A stretch of DNA of 64,000 nt from Bradyrhizobium lupini (GTDB lineage Bacteria; Pseudomonadota; Alphaproteobacteria; Rhizobiales; Xanthobacteraceae). The notes beneath the pieces were generated by a model that was not told the origin of the DNA, made no database searches, and saw only the letters and a program-made list of their open reading frames with translations. The stretch covers positions 4,340,001 to 4,404,000 of the forward strand of contig NZ_CP162553.1 in NCBI RefSeq assembly GCF_040939785.1. Direction: 5' to 3'. The position numbers and the translations under genes were made by a program. Every line of letters starts with the position of its first letter. Positions within the stretch are counted from its first letter, which is position 1. Shown here one piece after another: positions 53,313-63,508 of this stretch.

Positions 53313-53894
53313 ATGCTGAAACGTATTTACGACTGGTGCATCGACGCCGCTCACAAGCCTTACGCGCTCTGGATCATGGGCGCCGTGGCTTTCGCTGAAA
53401 GCTCCTTCTTTCCCGTCCCGCCGGACGTGATGCTGATCCCGATGTCACTGGCGCGCCCGCAACGCGCCTGGGTCTATGCGGCGATCTGCACTGCGACGTC
53501 GGTGCTGGGTGGCCTTCTGGGCTACGCTATCGGTGCGCTGCTCTTCGACTCGGTTGGCCATTGGCTGATCGAAGTCTATGGCCTCGGCGGCAAGGTCGAC
53601 GCCTTCCGCGCCTCCTATGCCGAATGGGGCGCCGTGATCATCCTGCTCAAGGGCCTCACGCCGATCCCCTACAAGCTCGTGACCATCACGTCCGGCTTTG
53701 CCGGCTACAATCTCGGGCTCTTCATCCTGTGCTCGATCGTGGCGCGTGGCGGGCGCTTCTTTATCGTGGCGATCCTGCTAAACCGCTACGGCGACTGGAT
53801 CCGGATCAAGATCGAGAAGCATCTCGGATTGGTGGTGGCAATCGGCGCCGCGGTGCTCGTGCTCGGCTTTGTCGTCGCAATCAAATTGATCTAA
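53313..53894 (+). CDS. DedA family membrane protein
   Basis: A 193-residue protein of the DedA/YqaA branch with four to five helices. It has the family pattern ESSFFPVPPDVMLIPMSLAR (residues about 27-46) and the second-half GLTPIPYKLVTITSGFAGY with the conserved Pro-Tyr, followed by ARGGRFFIVA. DedA proteins are thought to act as proton-driven transporters of polyprenyl phosphate lipids; the exact cargo is unknown. ATG 53313 starts just before the first helix; ATG 53292 is an alternative. No partner gene. Confidence 0.88.
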   Translation: MLKRIYDWCIDAAHKPYALWIMGAVAFAESSFFPVPPDVMLIPMSLARPQRAWVYAAICTATSVLGGLLGYAIGALLFDSVGHWLIEVYGLGGKVDAFRASYAEWGAVIILLKGLTPIPYKLVTITSGFAGYNLGLFILCSIVARGGRFFIVAILLNRYGDWIRIKIEKHLGLVVAIGAAVLVLGFVVAIKLI

Positions 53895-53942
53895 CGCCCA
53901 AGGCGCTTTGCCACCGCGCCTCGTTCGGCTACGGTTGCCGCC

Positions 53943-54479
53943 ATGATGCTTCGATCCGGCAATCCGGTCCTGCGACTGGGCACGCTGACATTTGCGGCGC
54001 TTTCGGTCCTGCTCGCTGCCGGCGGTACCGGATGGCCGCAATCCGCACCGCCGGCGCTCGGCTTGCAGGAGCAAGGACCGCAGGCCGCACCGGCGCCCTC
54101 GACAGCTCCTTCGTCGCCGCCGGCGCACGAGGAAAACCCCGGGCTGATCAACGAAATGGGCAAGCTGTTCGAAAAGCTGCCCTCGATCCTGCCGCCGATC
54201 AAAAGCCCGAGCGAGACCATGAACGATTTGTCGCGCCTGGCGAAGCCGTCGATCATGGTGTCGGGACGCGTGGCCTGTCCGGCCTCGTCGAACGGCGCGC
54301 CCGACTGCAAGCTCGCCGCCGACAAACTCTGCCAGAGCAAGGGCTACACGGAAGGCAAGAGCCTGAATGCCGACTCCGCGGAAAAGTGCTCGGCCAAGGT
54401 TCTGATCCCGGGCAGGCAACGCAAACCGGATGACTGCCGCACTGATACCTTCGTCACCAGCGCGCTGTGCCAGAACTGA
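53943..54479 (+). CDS. Secreted Pro-rich hypothetical protein
   Basis: A 178-residue protein with a signal peptide (LRLGTLTFAALSVLLAAGGTG, here about residues 10-30), then a Pro/Ala-rich disordered stretch (residues about 40-65) and a compact C-terminal region with five or more cysteines (VACPASS, PDCKLAADKLCQSKG, EKCSAKV, DDCRTDTF and ALCQN). The Cys-rich end may be stabilised by disulphides in the periplasm. I do not recognise a family. It lies 48 bp after DedA on the same strand, and aspA follows by about 30 bp. Confidence 0.7.
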   Translation: MMLRSGNPVLRLGTLTFAALSVLLAAGGTGWPQSAPPALGLQEQGPQAAPAPSTAPSSPPAHEENPGLINEMGKLFEKLPSILPPIKSPSETMNDLSRLAKPSIMVSGRVACPASSNGAPDCKLAADKLCQSKGYTEGKSLNADSAEKCSAKVLIPGRQRKPDDCRTDTFVTSALCQN

Positions 54480-54509
54480 GGACGTCGCGCGAGCAAGCAA
54501 GGAGCGCCC

Positions 54510-55910
<1,401 letters not shown>

Positions 55911-55986
55911 TGTCGTCGGTCCGCGCTGAATTCCGCGGCTTGGAATTGCGGTAACGGCGTCCCTCCACGGCGCTAAAACGCAATAC

Positions 55987-56016
55987 TTGACAGTGGAAAG
56001 ATTGCCTTGTTGGTAT
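55987..56016 (+). promoter_or_regulatory. Possible sigma-70 promoter of nitronate monooxygenase 1
   Basis: TTGACA at 55987-55992 is followed after 18 bases by TGGTAT at 56011-56016, a weak match to the -10 element. It lies about 45 bp before the ATG at 56061. Call by consensus only. Confidence 0.35.
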
Positions 56017-56060
56017 GGCTCCCAACTTCGATGTGACCGCCAACAGAGGATCGTCTCGCA

Positions 56061-57029
56061 ATGTCCATGCCTGCCTTGTTCAAGGGACGCCTGTCGATCC
56101 CCGTGATCGGTTCGCCGCTCTTCATCATCTCGGTGCCCGATCTCGTGATCGCGCAGTGCAAGGCGGGCGTGGTCGGCTCGTTTCCGTCGCTGAACGCGCG
56201 GCCGCCGGAGCTGCTTGACGAGTGGCTGGCGCGCATCACCGAAGAGCTCGCGGCCTATGATCGCGCGCATCCCGACAAGCCGTCGGCGCCGTTTGCGGTC
56301 AACCAGATCGTGCACAAGTCAAACAACCGGCTCGACCACGACATGCAGCTCTGCGCTAAGTACAAGGTGCCGATGATTATCTCGTCGCTCGGCGCGCGCG
56401 AGGAGCTCAATCAGGCCGTGCACGGCTGGGGCGGCATCGTTTTCCACGATGTGATCAACCAGAAGTTTGCGCACAAGGCGATCGAGAAGGGCGCCGACGG
56501 CCTGATCCTGGTCGCGGCGGGCGCCGGCGGCCATGCCGGCACGATCTCGCCATTGGCGTTCGTTGCCGAGACACGAAAATGGTTCGACGGCCCGATCGCG
56601 CTGTCCGGCGCGATCGGCAACGGCAAGGCGATCCGCGCCGCGCGCATTCTCGGCGCCGACTTTGCCTATATCGGCTCGGCCTTCATCGCCACCAAGGAAG
56701 CCAATGCCGTCGAGAAGTACAAGGAGATGATCGCCGGCGCGACGGCCGACGACATTATCTATTCCAACCTGTTCACCGGCGTGCACGGCAACTATCTGAA
56801 GCCGTCGATTCTCGCCGCCGGCATGGATCCGGAAAACCTGCCGACGTCCGATCCTTCCAAGATGAACTTCGGCACCGACGCCTCCGGCGAGCGCGCCAAG
56901 CCAAAAGCCTGGAAGGAAATCTGGGGTTCAGGCCAGGGCGTCGGCAGCATCGACGGCATCGTGCCAGCCGCCGAAATGATCGCGCGCTTCAAGAAGGAAT
57001 ACGACGAGGCGGTCGATCCGCCGTTGTGA
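56061..57029 (+). CDS. Nitronate monooxygenase family protein 1
   Basis: A 322-residue TIM-barrel FMN protein of the 2-nitropropane dioxygenase group. It begins MSMPALFKGRLSIPVIGSPL and has VVGSFPSLNARPPELLDEWL, ADGLILVAAGAGGHAGTISP (the phosphate- and flavin-binding loop, residues about 146-165) and the late LGADFAYIGSAFIATKE. These enzymes oxidise nitronates using O2. A paralogue lies at 59540-60514. A thioesterase-like gene follows 56 bp downstream on the same strand. Confidence 0.9.
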   Translation: MSMPALFKGRLSIPVIGSPLFIISVPDLVIAQCKAGVVGSFPSLNARPPELLDEWLARITEELAAYDRAHPDKPSAPFAVNQIVHKSNNRLDHDMQLCAKYKVPMIISSLGAREELNQAVHGWGGIVFHDVINQKFAHKAIEKGADGLILVAAGAGGHAGTISPLAFVAETRKWFDGPIALSGAIGNGKAIRAARILGADFAYIGSAFIATKEANAVEKYKEMIAGATADDIIYSNLFTGVHGNYLKPSILAAGMDPENLPTSDPSKMNFGTDASGERAKPKAWKEIWGSGQGVGSIDGIVPAAEMIARFKKEYDEAVDPPL

Positions 57030-57084
57030 ACTTCGCCGGGACGACAGCTTTTGCTCAGCACCGAATGTGCATCACGGAGAAACG

Positions 57085-57858
57085 ATGCCCCCCATCTACC
57101 GCGTCGACGGCGACAGCGTCGTCACCAGCCCGGATGCCGCGGGCCCGTGGGACCGGCGTATGCAGCACGGTTCGGCGCCGGCCGCGCTGGTGACGTGGGC
57201 GGCTGAGCGCATTCCGACGCCAGTTGCAATGGACATCGCGCGCGTCACCATCGACCTGATGCGCCCGGTGCCGGTGGCACCACTCACGATCGCGACCGAG
57301 ATCTTGCGCGAGGGCCGCAAGATCCAGCTCTGCGGAGTCAAGCTGCTCGCCGACGGCGTCCAGGTGGTCGGCGCCACCGTGCTCAAGATCAAGCGCCATG
57401 CACTGACGCTGCCCGAGCACGTCAAGGCGCTGCCGGTTACGCTGCCGTCGCCGGAGGACTCGCTGCTCGAGGACGGTCATGCCGCTACCAGCCCGTTCGT
57501 ACGTTCAGTCTCGATGCGCGCTGCGCGCGGCCGCTTCGGGCAAGCCGGCGCCGGCGCGATCTGGTTTCGCGTCGACCATCCCCTGATCGCGGGCGAACCG
57601 CTCTCCCAGGCGATGCGCGCCGTGGTCGCGGCCGATTTTTCCAACGGCACCGCCTCGTCGCTCGATTTCCGCGCCTGGACCTACATCAACGCTGACCTCA
57701 CCGTGAGCTTTGCGCGCCAGCCGGTCGGCGAATGGATCCTGCTCGACGGTGATTCCTGGATCGGCCCCGATGGTGCCGGGCTTGCGATGTCGCGGCTCGC
57801 CGACCGGCAGGGCTATTTCGGCCGAGCCGTGCAAAGCCTGGTGATCGAGAAGCGGTGA
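57085..57858 (+). CDS. Acyl-CoA thioesterase-like, double hotdog
   Basis: A 257-residue protein in the TesB/4HBT_3-like double-hotdog family. It reads MQHGSAPAALVTWAAERIPT, MDIARVTIDLMRPVPVAPLT (both residues about 27-75), SFARQPVGEWILLDGDSWI with conserved Trp and Asp, and GLAMSRLADRQGYFGRAVQS at the end. It should hydrolyse acyl-CoAs; the chain length is unknown. A GGAGAAACG site precedes ATG 57085. Its stop is 10 bp from the converging acyl-CoA ligase gene, next to two nitronate monooxygenases. Confidence 0.85.
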   Translation: MPPIYRVDGDSVVTSPDAAGPWDRRMQHGSAPAALVTWAAERIPTPVAMDIARVTIDLMRPVPVAPLTIATEILREGRKIQLCGVKLLADGVQVVGATVLKIKRHALTLPEHVKALPVTLPSPEDSLLEDGHAATSPFVRSVSMRAARGRFGQAGAGAIWFRVDHPLIAGEPLSQAMRAVVAADFSNGTASSLDFRAWTYINADLTVSFARQPVGEWILLDGDSWIGPDGAGLAMSRLADRQGYFGRAVQSLVIEKR

Positions 57859-57868
57859 GGCACCTTAT

Positions 57869-59431
57869 CTATCCCACCATCCGGCCCCGCCCGCTCCAAA
57901 AGCTCGCGCGCAGCATCTTCTTGTCGACCTTGCCGACGCCGGTCATCGGGAGTTGCTTGACGAACTGGATCTGCTTCGGTGCATGAGCCGAGCCTTTTCG
58001 CGTCTTCACCAGATTGATCAGTTCATCGGCGTCAGGTTTTGCGCCTTCGCGCAGGACGACGACAGCGGTCACGGCCTCGCCCCATTTCTCGTCGGGGATG
58101 CCGACGACCGCAACCATGGCCACATCGGCGTGCTGTGACAGCACGTCTTCGATTTCCCGCGGAAAGATGTTGAAGCCGCCGGAGACGATCATGTCCTTCT
58201 TGCGGTCGAGGATGAACATGTAGCCGCGATCGTCCTTACGAGCGATGTCGCCGGTGTGCACCCAGCCGTTCTTGAGCGTCTCGGCGGTGGTGTCGGGCCG
58301 CTTCCAGTACTCCGCCATCGCATGCGGAGCGCGCACGCAGATTTCGCCGGCCTCGCCCGTCTTCACCTCCTGGTCGTTGTCGTCGAGGATCTTGACCTCG
58401 CACGCCGCGATCGGGAAGCCACAGGACAGGAACAGTTCGGGCGTTTTGGGATCGTGATCCGCCTTGCGCAGCACCGAGATTGGGTAGCATTCGGTCTGGC
58501 CGTAGAGCTGCGAGAACACCGGCCCGATCCGTTCGATGCCCTCGACCAGCCGGCTCGGCGACATCGCGGAGGCGCCGTAGAGCACCAGCTCGAGCGAGGA
58601 GAGGTCGGTCCTGCTCAATGCGGGATGATCGAGCAGCACATAGACCATGGTCGGCACGAACAGCGTGAAGTTGATGCGCTCGCGTGCGATAGTCCCCAGC
58701 ACCGCCTCGGGATCGAAACCCTTCAGCATGTGCACGGTGCCGCCCCGCATCAAGGTCGGTAGCACTTTCGTGCCGGCGACATGGCTGATCGGTGCCACCG
58801 CGAGGTAGCGCGCGCCATCGGGAATCTCGAAGTCGGCGAGGATCGCGGCCGCGGCTCCGGCATTTTCGCGGTGGTAGCGCAACGCGCCCTTGGATTTGCC
58901 GGTGGTGCCACCGGTGTAATTCAGCGTGGAGAGGTCGTCGGGTCGGGCGAGGCAATGCGCGCTGGCATGGCCTTCGATCTCGATCGCCTGCAAGAGATCG
59001 ACGCCATAGTTGGCCGGTCCCGTGGTGAACACCGCCTTGAGCCAGGTCGCCTGCGCGGCGAGCTCGCCGCCGCGATCGTGGAAGGCGGCCGCATCGACCA
59101 CCAGCACCTCGGCCTCGGAATCCTCGAGCTGGAACATCTGGTCTCCCGGCGATCCCAAAGGATGCAGCCAGGTGACGCAGAGCCGCGACAATTGCGCGGC
59201 AACGCCGGCGCACCAGGTGTCGGCGCGGTTCGCGGTGAGGAAGGCGACCCGCGCGCCGGGCTGCAATCCAAGCCGCATGAACACGCCCTGGATGCGCCCG
59301 ATCAGGTCGATGGTGCCCTGATAGCTCAGCGATCCGCCGGGCCACGCGAACGCGGTTCGGCCCGGATAGCGCGACAGCGCCCGCAGCGCCTGCGCGCAAG
59401 TCGGGGACGATGCATGGAGCGGATCGGACAT
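57869..59431 (-). CDS. Acyl-CoA synthetase (AMP-forming)
   Basis: A 520-residue AMP-forming ligase in the FadD-like group. Motifs: YTGGTTGKSKGALRYH (the P-loop, about residue 170), YGQTECYPI, GWVHTGDIARKDDRGYMFIL and DRKKDMIVSGGFNIFPREIE with late KVDKKMLR, which carries the catalytic Lys. It activates a medium- or long-chain, or aromatic, carboxylic acid; the substrate is not predictable. It is divergent from the second nitronate monooxygenase and converges on a thioesterase-like gene. Confidence 0.9.
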   Translation of the reverse strand: MSDPLHASSPTCAQALRALSRYPGRTAFAWPGGSLSYQGTIDLIGRIQGVFMRLGLQPGARVAFLTANRADTWCAGVAAQLSRLCVTWLHPLGSPGDQMFQLEDSEAEVLVVDAAAFHDRGGELAAQATWLKAVFTTGPANYGVDLLQAIEIEGHASAHCLARPDDLSTLNYTGGTTGKSKGALRYHRENAGAAAAILADFEIPDGARYLAVAPISHVAGTKVLPTLMRGGTVHMLKGFDPEAVLGTIARERINFTLFVPTMVYVLLDHPALSRTDLSSLELVLYGASAMSPSRLVEGIERIGPVFSQLYGQTECYPISVLRKADHDPKTPELFLSCGFPIAACEVKILDDNDQEVKTGEAGEICVRAPHAMAEYWKRPDTTAETLKNGWVHTGDIARKDDRGYMFILDRKKDMIVSGGFNIFPREIEDVLSQHADVAMVAVVGIPDEKWGEAVTAVVVLREGAKPDADELINLVKTRKGSAHAPKQIQFVKQLPMTGVGKVDKKMLRASFWSGRGRMVG

Positions 59432-59539
59432 ATGTTTCCTCGCTGCTTTGTTATCGGCTTCCGGCGTGCCAATGTTTACCGCGACGCTAGCACAGGGAAT
59501 GCGGGATGGAACGACTAAGCCCGCGCGAGGGAGGCACGC

Positions 59540-60514
59540 GTGACGTCAGATCGGCTGCAACATTTCCACGGTCGTCTCGCCCTGCCGCTGATTGCCGCGC
59601 CGATGTTTCTGGTCTCGGGCGTCGAGCTCATGGTCGCGGCCTGCCGCAACGGCGTGATCGGCAGCTTCCCCACCGCGAATTGCCGTAGCACCGAACAACT
59701 CGATGAATGGCTCACCGACATCGAAGCGCGGCTGCGGCGGCATGAAGATCAAACCGGCCGAAAGGCCGCGCCGCTTTGCCCAAACCTGATCGTGCACCGC
59801 TCCAATGCACGGCTGGAGCAGGATCTCGCCGTGTTGCTGCACCACAGGCCGGAGATCGTCATCACCTCGGTCGGCTCGCCCACGACGGTGCTCAAGCCGC
59901 TGCACGACGTCGGCGCATTGGTGCTTGCGGATGTTGCCTCGATCCGCCACGCCGAACGCGCGGCGGAAGCAGGTGCCGACGGGCTCGTGCTGCTTACCGC
60001 CGGCGCGGGCGGGCAAACCGGCTGGCTCAACCCGTTCGCCTTCGTCCGCGCGGTGCGTGCGTTCTACGATGGCATCATCGTGCTCGCGGGGGGCATCAGC
60101 GACGGCCACGCATTGCGCGCGGCCGAAGTGCTCGGTTGCGATCTCGGCTACATGGGTACGAAGTTCATCGCGACGCGGGAGAGCATGGCGGATGAGCGTC
60201 ACAAGCAAATGCTGGTCGACGGCAGCGCGGACGACATCTTGCTGACCACCGCGTTCACGGGCCTGCAGACCAGCATGCTCAAGCCGTCGATCCTGGCAGC
60301 CGGTCTCGACCCCGACGATCTGCCGGCGCGCGGTGCAATCGACGTCGGCAAGGACATCGACGTCAACGCGCGCGAGAGCCGCCCCGAGCGCTGGCGCGAT
60401 ATCTGGAGCGGCGGGCATTCGATATCGGGTGTAACCGAAGTGATGGAGGCCAACGATCTCGTCGCGCGGACGGTCGCGGAGTATCGAGAGGCGGGTGGCC
60501 GCCTCTCCCCGTAA
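59540..60514 (+). CDS. Nitronate monooxygenase family protein 2
   Basis: A 324-residue paralogue of the protein at 56061-57029. Shared pieces are LPLIAAPMFLVSGVELMVAA, GVIGSFPTANCRSTEQLDEW, ADGLVLLTAGAGGQTGWLNP (residues about 148-167) and LGYMGTKFIATRESMADE. The start is GTG after a GAGGGAGGC site. It is divergent from the acyl-CoA synthetase gene. As an FMN enzyme it may oxidise nitronates or related acids; the substrate is unknown. The FMN-binding Gly-rich loop is intact. Confidence 0.9.
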   Translation: MTSDRLQHFHGRLALPLIAAPMFLVSGVELMVAACRNGVIGSFPTANCRSTEQLDEWLTDIEARLRRHEDQTGRKAAPLCPNLIVHRSNARLEQDLAVLLHHRPEIVITSVGSPTTVLKPLHDVGALVLADVASIRHAERAAEAGADGLVLLTAGAGGQTGWLNPFAFVRAVRAFYDGIIVLAGGISDGHALRAAEVLGCDLGYMGTKFIATRESMADERHKQMLVDGSADDILLTTAFTGLQTSMLKPSILAAGLDPDDLPARGAIDVGKDIDVNARESRPERWRDIWSGGHSISGVTEVMEANDLVARTVAEYREAGGRLSP

Positions 60515-60651
60515 AACCCGGAGACCGACAGGGCCCGTCGCCTCCATCACAGTTAATCGAGCGCTCCTTAGAAGCGGTCACTTAACGGCAGATTAACCAT
60601 CGATCGCCCAGAATCCCCTCAGGCGCCAATCAGGACCGAGAGGGACAGGCG

Positions 60652-60900
60652 ATGGACTTCGACTTTCTCAACGCCAAGACGGCGGCTTCGCTGGACGAAA
60701 TTCGCGTTCGCGTGGCCCATGCGCTGGCCCGCCACCCGCTGTGCCGCAATGTTCGCTTCGACATCGTCAGCGTCCCCCGCACCCGCCGGGGCGGCAATTG
60801 GACGGTGGCGCTGCAATCGGTCGAGCCGCGTGGAGTCTGGGAGGCCTCGGAGATCGTGGCCGACATCCAGGACGCTTACGATCTGGCGCTAGCTGCTTGA
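60652..60900 (+). CDS. Small hypothetical protein
   Basis: An 82-residue soluble protein: DFDFLNAKTAASLDEIRVRV at the start and EASEIVADIQDAYDLALAA at the end, with a VPRTRRGGNWTVALQ strand in the middle. The pattern is helix, strand, strand, helix, like a small alpha/beta domain. No family recognised. GAGAGGGACAGGCG before the ATG is a fair ribosome site. It stands alone. Confidence 0.6.
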   Translation: MDFDFLNAKTAASLDEIRVRVAHALARHPLCRNVRFDIVSVPRTRRGGNWTVALQSVEPRGVWEASEIVADIQDAYDLALAA

Positions 60901-61002
60901 TTTTGTTGACCTTTCCAGATGATGTCGCCGCAGTCCGCGCGATTGCCGCCGCGATGGCACGGTTAAGCCTTAATTTTCGCCCAGTTTGCGGGCAGTGATC
61001 AC

Positions 61003-61743
61003 GTGGACTTGAAGCCGGTTGCGGAGAGACGTTTGTCGAAAGCCATCACCATCGTCGTGCTGACCTGCTTCCTCGTCCTCGGCGCCGCCACCACCGCCAT
61101 TCTCGGCCGCGACAGCGTGCCCAGCGTCAGCGCCGAAATGATCACGCAGGCGCCGGCGCCCAAGCTGCTTGCAACCAATCGGGCCGCCAAGGCCGACCGT
61201 CTGGTTCCGACGCTGGCGCTAGCCTCGGCCGCCATCGACCCGGTTCAGGTTCCGGCGGACAAGCTCTCGCAAATGCCCGTGCTGACCGAGCCGCTGCGTC
61301 AGGCGTTTGCCGCCGCCACGCCATCCGATTTCCCGATGCCCAAGGCGAGCGTGAACGAGGCTCCGGCCGCTGCAGAGATTCCTGCCGTCGAAGTCCCGGC
61401 CAAGCCGAAGGTCGTCGCCAAGCCGCAGCCGCAGAAATCCTATTCGCTGTTGTCCGACGTACAGATTGCGGGCATCAGGGACCGTCTGAAGTTGTCGTCG
61501 TCGCAGGAATATTACTGGCCGTCGGTCGAGACCGCGCTGCGCAACGTTGTCCGCAAGATCTCGGCAAACAAGCTGTCCAATCCGAACGTGCAGGGCGTGC
61601 CGATCGATCCCAATTGCGACGAGGTCCAGCAGTTGAAGTCGGCCGCGATGCCGCTGCTGTTCCAGCTGCGTGACGACCAGAAAGAGGAAGTGCGCAAGCT
61701 CGCCCGCATCATTGGGCTCGAGAAGGTGGCGCAGCAGATCTGA
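61003..61743 (+). CDS. Hypothetical envelope protein
   Basis: A 246-residue protein. It has one N-terminal membrane helix (IVVLTCFLVLGAATTAILG, residues about 17-35), then a Pro/Ala-rich disordered region (residues about 75-140 with VPAKPKVVAKPQPQK) and a folded C-terminal part (SLLSDVQIAGIRDRLKLSSS, SQEYYWPSVETALRNVVRKI and a late QLRDDQKEEVRKLARIIG). The C-terminal helices suggest a scaffold. The start GTG is likely, with no better ATG. It is followed by another single-helix Pro/Ala-rich protein gene. No function known. Confidence 0.65.
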   Translation: MDLKPVAERRLSKAITIVVLTCFLVLGAATTAILGRDSVPSVSAEMITQAPAPKLLATNRAAKADRLVPTLALASAAIDPVQVPADKLSQMPVLTEPLRQAFAAATPSDFPMPKASVNEAPAAAEIPAVEVPAKPKVVAKPQPQKSYSLLSDVQIAGIRDRLKLSSSQEYYWPSVETALRNVVRKISANKLSNPNVQGVPIDPNCDEVQQLKSAAMPLLFQLRDDQKEEVRKLARIIGLEKVAQQI

Positions 61744-61829
61744 CGCGCAAGTTCCTTCCGGAACTGCGGCTATATCGGGAACATCCTGCAATTGACAAGC
61801 GTTGCCCGCTCCAAAGAGGGAGTGGACCA

Positions 61830-62543
61830 ATGCGCGCCTCGACAGCCTATTTCGTCGGTGCAGGAACCATCGTCGCAGCCATCGCCATTGGTCTCGGCGG
61901 CGGCATTGTCGCCGGCAATATCATGAATCCGGTCTCGCCCAAGCAGGGGCCTGATACCAGCAAGATCGCGCAGCGCGCTGACGCCAAGCCCGCCACGACG
62001 GAAGCGCCATCCGAGCGCCTGCAATATCTCACCGGCTCGCAAGCCTTCGGCGCCATGGTCGCCGCGCCAGCGCAGGCCGAAGCCAAATCCGACGCCAAGG
62101 CCGAGTCCAAGCCTGAGGCAAAGTCCGAAGCGGTGAAGCCCGACACGCAGACCACTCAAGCCAACGCTGAACAGCCAGCGCAACAGCCTTCGCAGGCGGC
62201 AGCGGTGGAGCCCCCGAAACCGCCACCGGCGTCGCCTCCGCAAGTCGCAAAGCCTGCCGAGCGGCAAGCATCGACAGAGCCGTCATCCTCATCCGACAAC
62301 GCCTATGCCAAGGCCAGGGATTCTGACGTCAAGCGCGCCACGTCTGAACGGCGCCGGACGGAGCGCCGTGAGCGCTGGGCCGAGCGCCGCCACTACGATT
62401 TCCGCGAGCCGCGTGGGATGCGCGACCGCACCGATTGGGACGACGTCGCGCGCAACATCCGCGAAGATGCCGATGCGCGCGAGGTCCCGAGCAGGCCGCG
62501 CGGCGGCTTTCCGCAGATCAGGCTATTCGGCGACGACGATTAG
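61830..62543 (+). CDS. Hypothetical single-helix, disordered protein
   Basis: A 237-residue protein with one N-terminal hydrophobic helix (residues about 7-30: YFVGAGTIVAAIAIGLGGGI) and a long low-complexity region rich in Ala, Pro, Lys and Glu (EAKSDAKAESKPEAKSEAVK and PPKPPPASPP). The C-terminus is Arg-rich (ERRRTERRERWAERRHYDF, about residues 172-190). It lies 86 bp after the previous envelope protein and may be co-expressed. The composition could span the periplasm; no family is recognised. Confidence 0.6.
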   Translation: MRASTAYFVGAGTIVAAIAIGLGGGIVAGNIMNPVSPKQGPDTSKIAQRADAKPATTEAPSERLQYLTGSQAFGAMVAAPAQAEAKSDAKAESKPEAKSEAVKPDTQTTQANAEQPAQQPSQAAAVEPPKPPPASPPQVAKPAERQASTEPSSSSDNAYAKARDSDVKRATSERRRTERRERWAERRHYDFREPRGMRDRTDWDDVARNIREDADAREVPSRPRGGFPQIRLFGDDD

Positions 62544-62649
62544 CGTCCATCCTCGCCGTCGTGCGCGCGCCCGACCTATGACCGGCGCATCGACGTCTAT
62601 GGCCTGACGGCTTTGACGCCGCCGAGATTTGTGTTGTGGACGCGAGCAC

Positions 62650-62874
62650 TCACCCGCCGTGTGACTCCACGACCTTGCGGCAGCCGTCCGAAAGCTTCGA
62701 CTTGTTCTCGCGCAGGCAGGCATTCATCTGTGGCGGCTTGCCGATATGTTCGGCGCAGAATTTGTTCGCGTCGCTTCGGCAGGTCATCTGCTCCTGCGGC
62801 GTCGGACCGGATTGCGCAGCGGCGGTCTGGGCGGTAGCGGCGAGCAGCAGCACGGCAAGAACCGAGATCTTCAT
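62650..62874 (-). CDS. Secreted Cys-rich small protein
   Basis: A 74-residue protein with a Sec signal (MKISVLAVLLLAATAQTAAA, cleavage near residue 20). The mature part has CRSDANKFCAEHIGKPPQMN and ACLRENKSKLSDGC, giving four cysteines in a C-x7-C...C-x11-C spacing as in cysteine-rich GLG1-type repeats. It is probably a small periplasmic domain with two disulphides. An AAGGAGGTG site precedes the ATG on the minus strand. Divergent from another small secreted protein; role unknown. Confidence 0.75.
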   Translation of the reverse strand: MKISVLAVLLLAATAQTAAAQSGPTPQEQMTCRSDANKFCAEHIGKPPQMNACLRENKSKLSDGCRKVVESHGG

Positions 62875-62955
62875 AAAACACCTCCTTGGGAATGTCGTTG
62901 GTCCCGCCTGGGATCAAGCGGGCCGGACCATCTCGCGAGCGCCGGGCGCAGGTCC

Positions 62956-62973
62956 ATGCCATGTTCATGGCAT
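62956..62973. promoter_or_regulatory. Perfect 18-bp dyad, possible operator
   Basis: ATGCCATG, two T residues, and CATGGCAT form a perfect dyad. A related half site CATGGCATG is at 63008-63016. It lies between two divergent small-protein genes, so it could bind a regulator; this is by symmetry only. Confidence 0.35.
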
Positions 62974-63109
62974 CGGCCAGCCCGTCCCGCCGCCGTACCC
63001 CCATTTTCATGGCATGTATCAGCGCGCCGTCTTTTGTCATTCAGGCTGCACGTCGGCCGCGAGACCCGGTGATTGCATCGGGCCGCCGAACGGGAAGCAG
63101 GAGAGCAAG

Positions 63110-63391
63110 ATGTCGAAAAGAGCGGGAGCGCTGAGCGCCGGGCTGACAATTTTGGCGCTGGCAGGTGCGGCGACGGTCTCGCTGGGCACGAGCCCGGCGC
63201 AGGCGGTGGTCTATTGCAAGACGGTCGGCATACCCAAGGGCTGCGTGGTGCGGCCGAGAGCGGCAGTGGTCGCTGCGCCGGCCGCCGCAGTCGCGGTCGC
63301 GACGCCCGGGGTCGGTGCGCCCGGTGTCGGCGTGCGCGCGGGCACGCCGATGAATCGCGGTGGTCCGGTCAATCGCGTCGGCGTGCGCTGA
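63110..63391 (+). CDS. Small secreted Ala/Val/Gly-rich protein
   Basis: A 93-residue protein with a Sec signal (LSAGLTILALAGAATVSLGT, cleavage near residue 32). The mature part is low complexity, starting VVYCKTVGIPKGCVVRPRAA with two cysteines, then Ala/Val repeats and a Gly-rich end (GVGAPGVGVRAGTPMN). Similar small proteins occur in Bradyrhizobium, as far as I remember, but no function is known. AGGAGAGCAAG before the ATG is a strong ribosome site, and a terminator follows the stop. Confidence 0.72.
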   Translation: MSKRAGALSAGLTILALAGAATVSLGTSPAQAVVYCKTVGIPKGCVVRPRAAVVAAPAAAVAVATPGVGAPGVGVRAGTPMNRGGPVNRVGVR

Positions 63392-63466
63392 GAAAGACGA
63401 AAGAGTTCGGGCGAAGGAGCATTGCGGACGAACCCCCGTCTTCCGCAGGCAAATCATCCGGCCCGT

Positions 63467-63508
63467 CCCTCTCTCCGCGCGTCCCACACGTTCGGAGAGG
63501 GGGCTTTT
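63467..63508 (+). terminator. Terminator after the small secreted protein
   Basis: CCCTCTCTCCG pairs with CGGAGAGGGGG over 11 positions including one wobble, followed by CTTTTC. It lies about 75 bp after the stop and between two converging genes. Confidence 0.7.
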
